A program made the translations under genes and the position numbers. Shown here piece after piece: positions 35,801 to 45,656 of a DNA stretch of 64,000 nucleotides; within the stretch, counting starts at the first letter, position 1, and every line of letters starts with the position of its first letter. Under the pieces are notes generated by a model, which saw only the letters and a program-made list of their open reading frames with translations, was not told where the DNA came from and did not search any database. Origin of the DNA: Spinacia oleracea. Lineage: Eukaryota; Streptophyta; Magnoliopsida; Caryophyllales; Amaranthaceae. The DNA is taken from the NCBI RefSeq assembly GCF_020520425.1, contig NC_079490.1:53794517-53858516 (forward strand). Reading direction: 5' to 3'.

Positions 35801-38295
35801 AAACATTGGCATAGAAAATTATCTTACCATATCACCAGCAAAAAAGATAATGACAGCTGGGCGATTCTGAAATTTGCGTTTCAATGATATTGCACGAATA
35901 TTAGTCAACGCCATTGCAAGGCTCCAAAAGATTTGAAGTCCAGAAAATGCAACAAGCAAGCTGTGAGTACAGGTATACTCTGTGTCATATATTAATTAAT
36001 GTAGAAGATGAAAAACCCATACATGAGTGAAGTCACGTCAATCAAGGCTCTGAAGTTTACTGCAAAATTTACTGTAAACTAAGTAATATATACGAAAGCG
36101 ATAAAATCTTTAATGGATTATTTGTAACAGAGTTAGTTACTGTAATAAGCACACAACTTCATCGGTTGGATTCACTCAACGTCTCTACTCCTTACATTCG
36201 TCCTTTTCCCACCAAGTGTAACAATGTAATTTCACAATTACTCCAAGTTTCCAACAGTAGCATTACATGGCATTTTCTACTTAAGAGACGAAGCCTTAAG
36301 GTGTAAAGGGATGACAATGTGACAAACAGTCATTTCACAAATTAAGGGTCCGTTCGGGACTGTTGCCGTTTATGGTTTTTCTGTTTTTTTCATCAAAAAT
36401 AAAACAAAACGGCATTCGGGTGAAGCTTTTGAAACAATCAAATATCCTTCCATTTCCATAAAACTACAACGGAAAATCAAAAACCACTAAGAGCATCAAT
36501 TGTAGCTTACTCTTAGCCCCTTCTTAAGGAGAGAGAATGTCTAAGAGCTAGCTCTTAAAATAATTAATGTAACTCTTAGCTACCTCTTATTTAGAGTTTG
36601 ATTGAGACATCCTCTAAATAAGAGGTAGCTCTTAGAAATAAGAGGGGGTATGAGGTGTATTTTATGTATGTTTTTTACTTATATTTCTTTAAAAAAAAAA
36701 CAGAAAATATGTGAAATTGTATGTAACAGATAGTGTATAAGAGGTGGCCTATTTCTTGGATTTTTGGTAGATAACTCTTAATAAAAGATGGTGATGGTGT
36801 GGAGGAGGAGAGAGATTAAGAGTGGGTAAATAAGAGTTAGCCTTATAATTGATGCTCTAAGAGCATCAATTGTGGCTTACTCTTAGCCCACTGTTAAAAG
36901 AGAGAAAATTTAAGAGTTACCTCTTACAAAATAAGAGCTAACTCTTAAAAATAAGAGTGGGGTGAGGTGGAAGAATCTGAAGTATTTTGGTTGCTTTTTA
37001 TATTAAAAATAAAATTAAAAATATTAAATAACTATATAAGAGGTAGGTTTAAGAGATAATCTATTTCTTGGTGTTTTTAGTAGCTAACTCTTATTAAGAA
37101 GGGGTGATGGGGTGTACAAGGAGAGAGACTAAGAGGGGGCAAATTAAGAGTGAGCCTACAATTGATGCTCTAAAAGTGGTTTCTGTTTTTTGGTTTTCTT
37201 TGGAAAAGCTGCGTCATTCTCTCCTCTCTCTTATAATCCTTTATGAGTTTCTTCTTCCTTCATAGATTTCCTCTCTCCTCTTGCTCTGCCCTTCATCAGT
37301 TATCATCACAAATCTACTCAAATTCTTCTTTGTTCTCTCTCCTCTAAAACGGAGTAGGATGTCTTGGGCTTTATTTTTATGATATAATTTGTTACGAAGA
37401 AGATTTGAAGAAAATTGTTGGGCTTTCAATTTTGAGAACTGAAGCGTTAACTAAGTATAAGCAGCATCATAGAAAAACAATTTATTCGAGTAATGAGGTT
37501 AGGTATGGTTGTTCTAATGGAGTTACTGAGGTTTGCGGTGTTTTTTTTAAAACAAAAAATATGATGTTTGCAAATATACAATCAAGCACCATTTAAAATT
37601 TTTGGGAAAGAAGAAGCAAAAGAGATGGAGAATTGGAGATGGAAGCAGGGTCAATAATACGTTAAAAAAAAAAAAAATTTGTTTTTATCGAGTCAGCAAT
37701 AGACGCCTCCTATAAAGTATAAACCATTAACCTCGATGCATTTCATGAAAAAACCATTAAAATAAAACCACCTATAATTACAGGATAAACCTCAACCCAA
37801 ATAGCAGAATTGGAAACAATATAAAAAATTTCCATGAGAAAACATGAAAGGGACTTGCTTTAAGAGTCCATCGCAATATGAAACATTCATCACGCAACAA
37901 CAGTGGTTGAAAGCTGATTTCTCAATCCTTCCTCTACCCATCCCCACAATTCCACAAACTCCCCCACAATACCAGTACATGCAAATCAACCAATTACTTA
38001 ATCAGCAAAAGTAAATCAAATGTGGAGTAAATTAACATCAAATTAGCAATAATAATCAGAAGAAAATTTATTAAAATAGTCACCAGAAAACTAAGACGGA
38101 GGAGAAATCACTGGTGGTGCTCATAACAACAACAGCAACAGTGGCGAAGAAGATTTGAGACGCACGCAAAACAAGGCCCAATTTGGTTCCAGGCAACCCT
38201 TTGATGTACCCCATTCTCACACCTGGTGGTGCGGCCGCGTTTTCAGCTGGCGGTTCCAGCAGCACGTCCACCGGGTGCACTGCCGGGTGACTCAT
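23687..38295 (-). CDS. CASPL5A: CASP-like protein, CASPL5A type, three exons, intact
   Basis: Four-pass plasma-membrane protein of the CASP/MARVEL-like family. Founding members build Casparian strip membrane domains; group 5 members are widely expressed and less well understood. The coding parts are 38295-38084, 35960-35828 and 23878-23687 (212, 133 and 192 nt). They join in frame with GT..AG borders to 178 residues. The N-terminus MSHPAVHPV and the stretch before helix 1 are as in CASPL5A proteins. Helix 1 holds the conserved Arg (LRASQ) and helix 3 the conserved Asp (FAGDM). The segment ACASAGITVLVN and the loop DCSMNHC are family hallmarks. No stop or frameshift is seen. The second intron is about 12 kb and full of transposons. 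The start is the first ATG giving the family N-terminus. Confidence 0.9.
24640..25215 (+). pseudogene. LINE (L1-type) reverse transcriptase remnant
   Basis: One plus-strand frame reads RFADNLLLFARDDDWSLRII and continues ITHAFNVLSESSVLKLISQ, then after frameshifts ECWSAKLFSYAGRMSLL. These are the catalytic and following segments of plant L1 reverse transcriptase. The catalytic FADD is FADN here, and several stops occur. The end near 25190 (GGTTTAATAAAACTTCTA) resembles an L1 3' end. It lies in intron 2 of the CASPL5A gene, antisense to it. Confidence 0.75.
25216..26289. other. CASPL5A intron 2 sequence, no feature recognised
   Basis: It contains a GC-richer patch at 25900-25980 and two TTTTCATT...AATGTGGGA-like repeats at 26050-26140. 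These suggest an older repeat, but I cannot assign a class. Confidence 0.35.
26290..26820 (-). repeat. 3' LTR of the Tat element
   Basis: Begins TGTTGTGGGTTC and ends GCCCACATCA on the plus strand. It aligns over its full length with 35177-35713 apart from point changes and small gaps. Confidence 0.93.
26821..26836 (-). other. Polypurine tract of the Tat element
   Basis: On the minus strand the bases just before the 3' LTR read AAGGGGCAAA, a purine-rich run at the expected plus-strand priming site. Confidence 0.6.
27283..28415 (+). pseudogene. Antisense ORF of the Tat element, plant transposon-protein-like
   Basis: The plus strand, opposite to gag-pol, carries frames at 27283-27528, 27611-28036 and 27999-28205. 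The middle one contains GEFAVYMAVLKLGMRFPPHP and then FVVELLDDFNIGLNQMSPNSW. That pattern is the conserved core of the 'putative plant transposon protein' family found as an extra antisense frame in Tat retrotransposons. It is broken by frame changes, and a 22-bp tandem duplication (GGCCTGGACTATACTAGCTTT) lies just ahead at about 27557-27612. Its role in the live element is unknown. Confidence 0.65.
28450..29423 (-). pseudogene. Integrase of the Tat element, frameshifted
   Basis: In minus-strand order: an N-terminal zinc-binding-like part (29187-29423, with LHQGLCSSHIGGRALVEKAL), the catalytic core (28737-29159) with GMDLLGPYTMAPGG, VDYFTNWVEVEAL and FDNGPQF, which hold the first two acidic residues of the DDE triad, then a shift in the region of the third residue. 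The C-terminal part resumes at 28450-28704 (LWSIRTMEKNSTGETPFSLA). A stop separates the first two parts. It would have inserted the cDNA but cannot be functional. Confidence 0.85.
29420..30328 (-). pseudogene. RNase H region of the Tat element
   Basis: The open part 29420-29962 contains WIIHVDGSATQNGCGAGI, NNEAEYEASICGIQ, LSDSQLIVSQVKGEYE and ENNKADALSKLA, the four acidic blocks of the RNase H fold. It is the additional, archaeal-like RNase H that Tat elements carry after their original one. Between 29963 and 30328 remnants of the first RNase H appear (SDHARSAVLLTEREG and KKLRPYFFAHRLIVYTDQ), with a TAG where a tryptophan codon is expected and a stop near 30328. Confidence 0.85.
30329..31200 (-). 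pseudogene. Reverse transcriptase of the Tat element
   Basis: A long uninterrupted stretch carries the Gypsy RT blocks: VPVPKPNGAWIMCVDYTDLN, DSFPLPKIDRLVD, SFMDAYYGFHQI, CYQVMSFGLKNAPATFQRLV and the catalytic AYIDDMIVKS, followed by FLGFLIDERGIEANPDKVQA. The three catalytic aspartates are present. The frame is fused upstream to SEARNLAAAAEVQKLMDARF without a start codon, as expected inside a polyprotein. It ends at a stop where normal elements continue into RNase H. Confidence 0.92.
31316..31933 (-). pseudogene. Aspartic protease region of the Tat element
   Basis: Contains VKRVLVDTGNSSDIISL with the catalytic DTG triplet, then LLVGFGGSVVRPIGSILLPV and GRPTLNNLKAVIVPHLLLIK, the flap and C-terminal blocks of retropepsins of this group. 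The usual stretch between the two (YNAILGR) is damaged. A stop follows at 31316. It lies downstream of gag in a different frame. Confidence 0.82.
31965..32906 (-). pseudogene. gag of the Tat element, core deleted
   Basis: The start is an ATG at 32906 (MAEPQSETDAGGG), a few bases from where the hAT element cut in. Fragments in different frames follow: 32583-32906, 32149-32766 with a zinc-knuckle-like CIFHKEAGHDTQNCRMLKR, and 31965-32195 with ISVISGGMAAG, the gag/protease junction motif of Tat elements. Only about 0.9 kb remains, and the conserved capsid block with its WF and L residues is missing, so a large internal deletion is inferred. Confidence 0.75.
33925..34368 (+). pseudogene. hAT transposase N-terminus with BED zinc finger
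   Basis: From an ATG just after an intron-like TTTTCAG, the frame reads a serine/threonine-rich start, then NWTCIFCGKVTKGGVYRLKQ and HLVGG, with the Cys-Cys and His pattern of a BED DNA-binding finger. KCPSCPEHVREEVKNFM, an acidic stretch and GPLDMF follow; the last is the motif normally preceding the catalytic region. Then it stops. The RNase H-like core and insertion domain are absent. Confidence 0.8.
34372..34824 (+). pseudogene. hAT transposase C-terminal tail
   Basis: After a TTTCTAACAG acceptor-like sequence the frame reads LHTKKRNRLAQSRLNDMVFV, KYNRTLFRRYTRKDTIDPIL and DESNEWLLG, the segment following the hAT dimerisation domain in plant BED-type transposases. A long aspartate/glutamate-rich tail follows, ending at TAG 34822-34824. 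With the N-terminal part it shows that the middle of one transposase gene was lost. Confidence 0.8.
35157..35176 (-). other. Primer binding site of the Tat element
   Basis: On the minus strand, right after the 5' LTR, the sequence is TTTGGCGCAGTCTGTGGGGA. The TGGCGC start pairs with the 3' end of plant tRNA-Asp-type primers; the rest matches only in part. Confidence 0.65.
35177..35713 (-). repeat. 5' LTR of the Tat element
   Basis: Begins TGTTGTGGGTTC and ends GCCCACATCA on the plus strand. It is the promoter-bearing LTR for the minus-strand genes. It differs from the other LTR at many scattered positions. Confidence 0.93.
35828..35960 (-). CDS. CASPL5A: CASPL5A exon 2
   Basis: Acceptor CTCACAG, then the second helix (LLVAFSGLQIFWSLAMAL), a basic loop (SLKRKFQNRP) and the start of helix 3 up to GDM. 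The donor is ATG|GTAAGA. It ends on a codon boundary and lies 110 bp from the end of the Gypsy insertion in intron 2. Confidence 0.88.
36491..36857. mobile_element. Tourist (PIF/Harbinger) MITE copy 1
   Basis: Inverted ends GAGCATCAATTGTAGC and ATTGATGCTC with flanking TAA (36488-36490 and 36858-36860). The interior is built of CTCTTA/TAAGAG motifs and does not code. Confidence 0.82.
36861..37170. mobile_element. Tourist (PIF/Harbinger) MITE copy 2
   Basis: Same family and orientation as copy 1, ends GAGCATCAATTGTGGC and ATTGATGCTC, flanked by TAA (36858-36860, shared with copy 1, and 37171-37173). Confidence 0.82.
38084..38295 (-). CDS. CASPL5A: CASPL5A exon 1
   Basis: Encodes the start MSHPAVHPV, a proline- and alanine-rich cytosolic tail, the motif GYIKGLPGTKLGLVLRASQ and the first membrane helix, ending TTSDFSSVLVF. 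The donor CTG|GTGACT leaves two bases of a Cys codon (TG), completed by exon 2. Confidence 0.88.
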
Positions 38296-39451
38296 TCCAC
38301 TGAATTGTCTTTGATGATTAAACTGATTATTTGAAAAATATTGTTGGATATTTTCAGAGAACGAATAAATAGGAGAGTACTTTGGGTACTTTAGACTTCT
38401 TTTTCACTAAGAACAAAAGGAAGGATACTGGACTCGGTGAATTGCCCCTTTTTTTTTGCTTTTACTGTATATTTACTTTTTTCCAGGTTACTTTTACGAG
38501 TTCGTCTCAGCCCATGATTACTTGGGGCAAAATATGACACAAGTGGAGCAAATGATGTAATTTCACAAAAAAAAAAAAGTTAGAAAGGCTGAGAATTCTA
38601 AGGTAATACTCGTATTGAATATCACCATAACATGTCACGTGGCATATATGGGTTGGTATAAAAAGAGGAGGCTGCCCCACCTTTTTTTTTTAATAATTTA
38701 TTTTCTTTGATTTAGGTAAATTGTAAAAATGATTTATTAAATTCCAAAATTATTTTCTAAAAATCCAAAAATAATATTTAGTTTTTAATGGTAACTAATT
38801 AAACACTAATTACACCAACTTGTTAACTTCCACCCCATCTCAAGCAACCACGGCGCCGCCGAAAAGGTCGCTGACACGCCGTCAACCAATTACGCCGGCA
38901 CTACCCTACCCCAGAATTTCCGGCTACGACATACTTGCCCCGGAGATCGATCACCTCTATTCTCGTCATCGGAGGCGGAAAAATTTTACGTTGCCATTTT
39001 TCGTCGCCTCGTTCCCTTCCCCGTCGATTGTTCTCTCTCCTCTCCCCCCAAACACGTTGTTCTCTCTCATCTCCCCCAGCTTCACATTGGTTAATTCGGC
39101 CGGAGCAAATAAAATTGGACTACAAACGACTACAAACTAGATCTGAAAAATGAAAACTGTACCTCAAAATAATTCATATGAGAAAATCAATCGCTAACGA
39201 TTAACCTTGTTGTTTGGTAAACAATAAAATGGGGCTCATTCATATTTGCAGGTCATCCATGGTTTCCAGAAAAGAGGACAGATGAAGAAGATGAATAACA
39301 CACAAGCAGTTGAAAAGTTTGAGACGAAATACAGATAATCGTAGGTAATCTCATATATAAGTCATGGATATAACCGACACATAATTTGACAAACGTAGAG
39401 TGGTATTATCCAACACCTGTTTTGATTTATACCAACACTGAAAACCATATA
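38296..39451. other. Region upstream of CASPL5A, promoter side
   Basis: This would hold the promoter of the minus-strand gene; I see only a weak TATTTAT on the minus strand near 38366. A TATAAAAAG box on the plus strand at about 38657 faces a proline-rich open stretch (about 38820-39140) that lacks an ATG start and resembles nothing I know. I call no gene there. Confidence 0.35.
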
Positions 39452-39696
39452 CTCCCTCCGTCTCGTAATACTAGCAACGGTTTGACTGGACACGCTTGCC
39501 ATTGCACAACTTTGACCATTAATATTATAAAAGCTTATAAAATATTAATATTTTGAAAATATATATTAAGATGAAGCCAACAATATATTATATGCTAAAA
39601 CTTGTTTTCATATATTATAAATAAAATAGCGTCAAAGTGAATTATGTGAATAGTGCAAAAAGTCAAAACGTTGCGAGTATTCCTGGACGGAGGGAG
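39452..39696. mobile_element. Mariner (Stowaway-like) MITE, 245 bp
   Basis: Inverted ends CTCCCTCCGTC and GACGGAGGGAG next to TA on both sides (39450-39451 and 39697-39698). It also has an inner inverted pair (AATACTAGCAACG / CGTTGCGAGTATT). Non-coding. It sits just left of the large tandem array. Confidence 0.85.
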
Positions 39697-42170
39697 TACA
39701 ATCTTACATTCCTACCAGGTTGATAAAATTACGTTGTTAACTGAGTTCTCGATCACAAGGACTTTTAGGTTCGAAATTCCTAAACCTTATCTTGGTTATT
39801 CGCTAAATATGTTTTTAAAATTTATGTGTTCTTGTCACAAGAAATTGTTTGTTATTATAATATAGGTTCACTTTAGTTCACGAACAAATTGCGTTGTTAC
39901 CAAATTAGTTGCTAGAGGAGTTGTGATTCTTACCAGAAGATGAGTTGGCTATTAGCAAATGTGAAATGTAATGTAAACGACTATCTTGTTATTATAATAT
40001 AGGTTCCTATAATATAGGTTTCCGTGTTCTCGATCACTGTAATTCATAAATAAATGTAATGTAAACGGCTAGTCTTGTTATTATAATATAGGTTGCCATT
40101 GGGATTGTTTAACTATTATAACCCGCGTAAAAATAGGATAACATCAAATAACATCTCCGCCTCATGAAACCAATGATATTTTACTTCATAAATAAGAGAC
40201 TTAATGGGCAAACCAGTTGCTACGAGGGTTGTGAATCTTACCGAAAAATGGGTTGGCTATTCGCAACATGCGAAATGTAATGTGAACGACAGGTTTTTGT
40301 TATTAGAAATGGTTAAATATTATACGACGAATAAATAGATATCTTGCTATTCGCAACATGCGAAATATAATGTAAACAACTATCTTCTTGTATATACGGT
40401 TTATTTTGAGGAACTCAATTACGCAAAATTGCGTTGGTTCATAATTGCGCTATTAACAATTTAGTTGGCTAATGGATTTGTGATTCTTCCAGATCGGTGG
40501 TTTGGATATTAGCAACATATCAGATTTCATGTACACACTTGGTTTTGTTAATATTATGCGTGGTCCTATAAATAAGAGACTTAATGGCCAAATGGTTTGC
40601 TACTTGAGTTGTGAATCTTACCGAACAATGGTTTGGTTATTCACAACACGAAATTTAATGTGAATGAAAAGTTTTTGTTATTAGAAATGGTTAAATATTA
40701 TAAGACGAATAAATATTTAGGATAAGAACAACTAACATCTCCAACTAACGATAAACAAACTATTTATCTCTTGTATATACGTTTTACTTTCAGTAATCGA
40801 ATTACCCAAAACCTTGCGTTGGTTTTAAGGTTGTAGGGTAAACGACGTGTTATTGTTATTATAATGTAGATTCCTATTAGGATTGTTTAAACATTTTATA
40901 AGCAGCGCAAAAAGGATAAGATCAAATGACATCTTCGGTATGAAACCATTGGTATTTTAGATTTGCGTGTTCTCGATTACTGTAATTCATAAATAAATGT
41001 AATGTAAACGACTAGTCTTGTTACTATAATATAGGTTGTCATTGGGATTGTTTAATTATTATAACCCGCGTAAAAATAGGATAACATCAAATGACATCTC
41101 CTCCTCATGAAACCAAGGATATTTTACTTCACAAATAAGAGACTTAATGAATAACAAGTTGCGTTGTTACCAAATTAGTTGCTAGAGGAGTTGTTATTCT
41201 TACCAGAAGATGATTTGTCTATTAGCAAATGTGAAATGTAATGTAAACGGATATCTTGTTATTATAATATAGGTTCCTATTAGGATTGTTTAAATATTTT
41301 ATAAGCTGCGCAAAAAGGATAAGATCAAATGACATCTTCGGTACATGAAACCAAGGGTATTTTAGATTTGCGTGTTCTCGATCACTGTAGTTCATAAATA
41401 AATTGCGTTGTTACCAAATTAGTTGCTAGAGGAGTTGTAATTCTTACCAGAGAATGGTTTCGCTATTAGCAAATATGAAATGTAATGTAAACAACCATTC
41501 TTGTTATTATAATATAAGTTGCTATTAAGATTGTTTAAATATTTTATAAATCGTGGAAATAAGATGAGAGAAAATGACATCTCCTGTACATGGAACCAAG
41601 GATATTTTAGATTTGTGTGTTCTGGCTCAATAGCGGCCACCCTATTTTCCAGCGTTAATTACTTCATATTAAGTTGCACGCCCACAAACTATTTCTTGTA
41701 TATACGGTTTATTTTGAGGAACCCAATTACGCAAAATTGCGTTGGTTCATAATTGCGTTGTTAACAAGTTAGTTGCTAATGGATTTGTGGTTCTTCCCAA
41801 TCGGTAGTTTGGATATTAGCAACATATCAGATTTCATGTACACACTTGGTTTTGTTAATATTATGCGTGTCCCTGAAAATAAGAGACTTAATGGCCAAAT
41901 CGGTTGCTACCGGAGTTGTGAATCTTAACGAACAATAGTTTGGTTATTCGCAACATGCGAAATGTAATGTGAATGCCAAGTTTTTGTTATTAGAAATGTT
42001 TAAATATTATAAGACGAATAAAAGGATTGCATCAGATCAACTAACATCTCCAATTAACAATAAACAAACTATTTTTCCAAATATGTAATGTAATGTGAAC
42101 GACAAGTTTTTGTTATTAGAAATGTTTAAATATTATAAGAGGAAAAAAATGATAGCATAAGATCAACTAA

Positions 42171-42521
42171 CATCGCCAATTAACGATAAACAAACTAATT
42201 TTCCAAATACGTATAATTTATTATCCGGAATATAATTACCAACAACTTGTACATAGTGGAGTCCAAAACACTACTTATCAAAGCACTCAATGGCCCTATC
42301 AGGCGCATCCTCTTCAAAATTCTAGAACACAAACTTGCCCCCAACCAATTTTTAGGCCTGCTGCTACCCAACCTGCAATTCAGGCCCACTCTCAATCCCC
42401 TGCTTCTCACTTGGCACAGCGAAATACCCCAGCCCCAATTCCTTTTAATAATCATTACTCTCCTTCTTCGGCCCAACTGAGATATACCCCGCCCCTCCTC
42501 CGCAACATTCAGCCCATTTGA
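42171..42521 (+). pseudogene. Pro/Gln-rich open segment in array unit, copy 1
   Basis: A frame without ATG is open for 116 codons. It reads PEYNYQQLVHSGVQNTTYQS, then TQWPYQAHPLQ and APIPFNNHYSPSSAQLRYTP, rich in Pro, Gln, Tyr and Ser. The GC-richer patch differs sharply from the AT-rich array around it, suggesting origin from a coding sequence. I cannot name the source; a gag linker or a low-complexity host exon are options. Confidence 0.35.
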
Positions 42522-44707
42522 CCAATCCGGTCCGTCCCTCCCTCCCTAACCAACCCGGCCCAACTGAGATATACCCCGCCTCCCCTCCGCGAAATGTAAT
42601 TTAAACGACTAGTCTTGTTATTATAATATAGGTTTCCATTGGGATTGTTTAACTATTATAATCCGTGTAAATAGGATAAGATCAAATGACATCTCCGCCT
42701 CATGAAACCAAGGATATTTTACTGCACAAATAAGAGACTTAATGGCCAAACCAGTTGCTACCAGGGGTGTGAATCTTACCGAATAATGGTTTGGCTATTC
42801 GCAACATGCGAAATGTAATGTGAACGACAAGTTTTTGTTATTATAAATGGTTAAATATTATAAGACATATAAATAGATATCTTGCTATTCGCAACATGCG
42901 AAATGTAATGTAAACGATTATCGTCTTGTATGTACGGTTTATTCTGAGAAACCCAATTACGCAAAATTGCGTTGGTTCATAATTGCGTTCTTAACAATTT
43001 AGTGGCTAATGGATTTTTGGTTCTTCCCAATTGGTGGTTTGGATTTTAGCAACATATCAGATTTCATGTACACACTTGGTTTTGTTAATATTATGCGTGG
43101 TCCTATAAATAAGAGACTTAATGGCCAAATGGTTTGCTACTTGAGTTGTGAATCTTACCGAACAATGGTTTGGTTATTCACAACACGAAATTTAATGTGA
43201 ATGAAAAGTTTTTTTTATTAGAAATGGTTAAATATTATAAGACGAATAAATAGTTAGGATAACAACAACTAACATCTCCAACTAACGATAAACAAACTAT
43301 TTATCTCTTGTATATACGTTTTACTTTCAGTAATCGAATTACCCAAAACCTTGCGTGGGTTTTAAGGTTGTAGGGTAAACGACGAGTTATTGTTATTATA
43401 ATGTAGGTTCCTATTAGTATTGTTTAAACATTTTATAAGCAGCGCAAAAAGGATAATATCAAATGACATCTTCGGTATGAAACCATTGGTATTTTAGATT
43501 TGCGTGTTCTCGATTACTGTAATTCATAAATAAATGTAATGTAAACGACTAGTCTTGTTACTATAATATAGGTTGTCATTGGGATTGTTTAACTATTATA
43601 ACCCGCGTAAAAATAGGATAACATCAATTGACATCTCCTCCTCATGAAACCAAGGATATTTTACTTCATAAATAAGAGACTTAATGAATAACAAGTTGCG
43701 TTGTTACCAAATTAGTTGCTAGAGGAGTTGTTATTCTTACCAGAAGATGATTTGTCTATTAGAAAATGTGAAATGTAATGTAAACAGATATCTTGTTATT
43801 ATAATATAGGTTCATATTAGGATTGTTTAAATATTTTATAAGCTGCGCAAAAAGGATAAGATCAAATGACATCTTCGGTACATGAGACCAAGGGTATTTT
43901 AGATTTGCGTGTTCTCGATCACTGTAGTTCATAAATAAATTGCGTTGTTACCAAATTAGTTGCTAGAGGAGTTGTAATTCTTACCAGAGAATGGTTTCGC
44001 TATTAGCAAATATGAAATGTAATGTAAACAACCATTCTTGTTATTATAATATAAGTTGCTATTAAGATTGTTTAAATATTTTATAAATCGTGGAAATAAG
44101 ATGAGAGAAAATGACATCTCCTGTACATGGAACCAATGATATTTTAGATTTGCGTGTTCTGGCTCAATAGCGGCCACCCTATTTTCCAGCATTAATTACT
44201 TCATATTAAGTTGCACGCCCACAAACTATTTCTTGTATATACGGTTTATTTTGAGGAACCCAATTACGCAAAATTGCGTTGGTTCATAATTGCGTTGTTA
44301 ACAAGTTAGTTGCTAATGGATTTGTGGTTCTTCCCAATCGGTGGTTTGGATATTAGCAACATATCAGATTTCATGTACACACTTGGTTTTGTTAATATTA
44401 TGCGTGTCCCTAAAAATAAGAGACTTAATGGCCAAATCGGTTGCTACCGGAGTTGTGAATCTTAACGAACAATAGTTTGGTTATTCGCAACATGCGAAAT
44501 GTAATGTGAATGCCACGTTTTTGTTATTAGAAATGTTTAAATATTATAAGACGAATAAAAGGATTGCATCAGATCAACTAACATCTCCAATTAACGATAA
44601 ACAAACTATTTTTCCAAATATGTAATGTAATGTGAACGACAAGTTTTTGTTATTAGAAATGTTTAAATATTATAAGAGGAAAAAAATGATAGCATAAGAT
44701 CAACTAA

Positions 44708-45058
44708 CATCGCCAATTAACGATAAACAAACTAATTTTCCAAATACGTATAGTTTATTATCCGGAATATAATTACCAACAACTTGTACACAGTGGAGTC
44801 CAAAACACTACTTATCAAAGCACTCAATGGCCCTATAAGGCGCATCCTCTTCAAAATTCTGGAACACAAACTTGCCCCCTACCAATTTTTAGGCCTGCTG
44901 CTACCCAACCTGCAATTCAGGCCCACTCTCAATCCCCTGCTTCTCACTTGGCACAGCGAAATACCCCAGCCCCAATTCCTTTTAATAATCATTACTCTCC
45001 TTGTTCGGCCCAACTGAGATATACCCCGCCTCCCCTCCGCAACATTCAGCCCATTTGA
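44708..45058 (+). pseudogene. Pro/Gln-rich open segment in array unit, copy 2
   Basis: Same length and frame as the segment at 42171 (116 codons) with a handful of changes and no new stop. A third copy at about 46230-46620 has a small insertion near 46325 and further stops. The GC-rich tail repeats GAGATATACCCCGCC about every 70-90 bases. Confidence 0.35.
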
Positions 45059-45397
45059 CCAACCCGGTCCGTCCCTCCCTCCCTAACCAACCCAGCCCAA
45101 CTAAGATATACCCCGCCTCCCCTCCGCGAAATGTAATTTAAACGACTAGTCTTGTTATTATAATATAGGTTTCCATTGGGATTGTTTAACTATTATAATC
45201 CGTGTAAATAGGATAAGATCAAATGACATCTCCGCCTCATGAAACCAAGGATATTTTACTGCACAAATAAGAGACTTAATGGCCAAACCAGTTGCTACCA
45301 GGGGTGTGAATCTTACCGAACAATGGTTTGGCTATTCGCAACATGCGAAATGTAATGTGAACGACAAGTTTTTGTTATTATAAATGGTTAAATATTA

Positions 45398-45656
45398 CTT
45401 CCTCCGTCTTTTAATACTCGCAACGTTTGTTAGTTTCACGCATGCCAATGCACAACTTTGATCATTTATATCTTAAATTCTCTTTATGCAAAAATTATAA
45501 AAAGTTGATATTTTGAAAATACACATTGAGACGAATCTAACAAGATCCCACATGACTATGTTTTATCTTACATAAAAAACACTACGAATAGTCAAAGTAG
45601 ATTATATGAATAGTGGCAAAAGTCCAAACGTTGCGAGTATTAAAAGACGGAGGAAG
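45398..45656. mobile_element. Mariner (Stowaway-like) MITE inside the array
   Basis: Inverted ends CTTCCTCCGTCTTTTAATAC and its complement, flanked by TA. The neighbouring array unit at about 42855 reads AAATATTATAAGAC at the same place, a perfect empty site, so insertion and TA duplication are proven within the window. Confidence 0.93.

Larger units (their letters stand above)
35961..38083 (-). other. CASPL5A intron 1
   Basis: Holds the two Tourist MITEs and, around 36348-36480 and 37174-37230, AT-rich arms starting GGGTCCGTTCGG that look like an older foldback element with the MITEs inside it. No gene is seen in 37230-38083. Confidence 0.5.

Noticed and set aside
38820..39140. A 106-codon Pro/Ser-rich plus-strand frame downstream of a TATAAAAAG box
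   Set aside because: No ATG start, no recognisable domain, and no splice partner; kept only as a remark.
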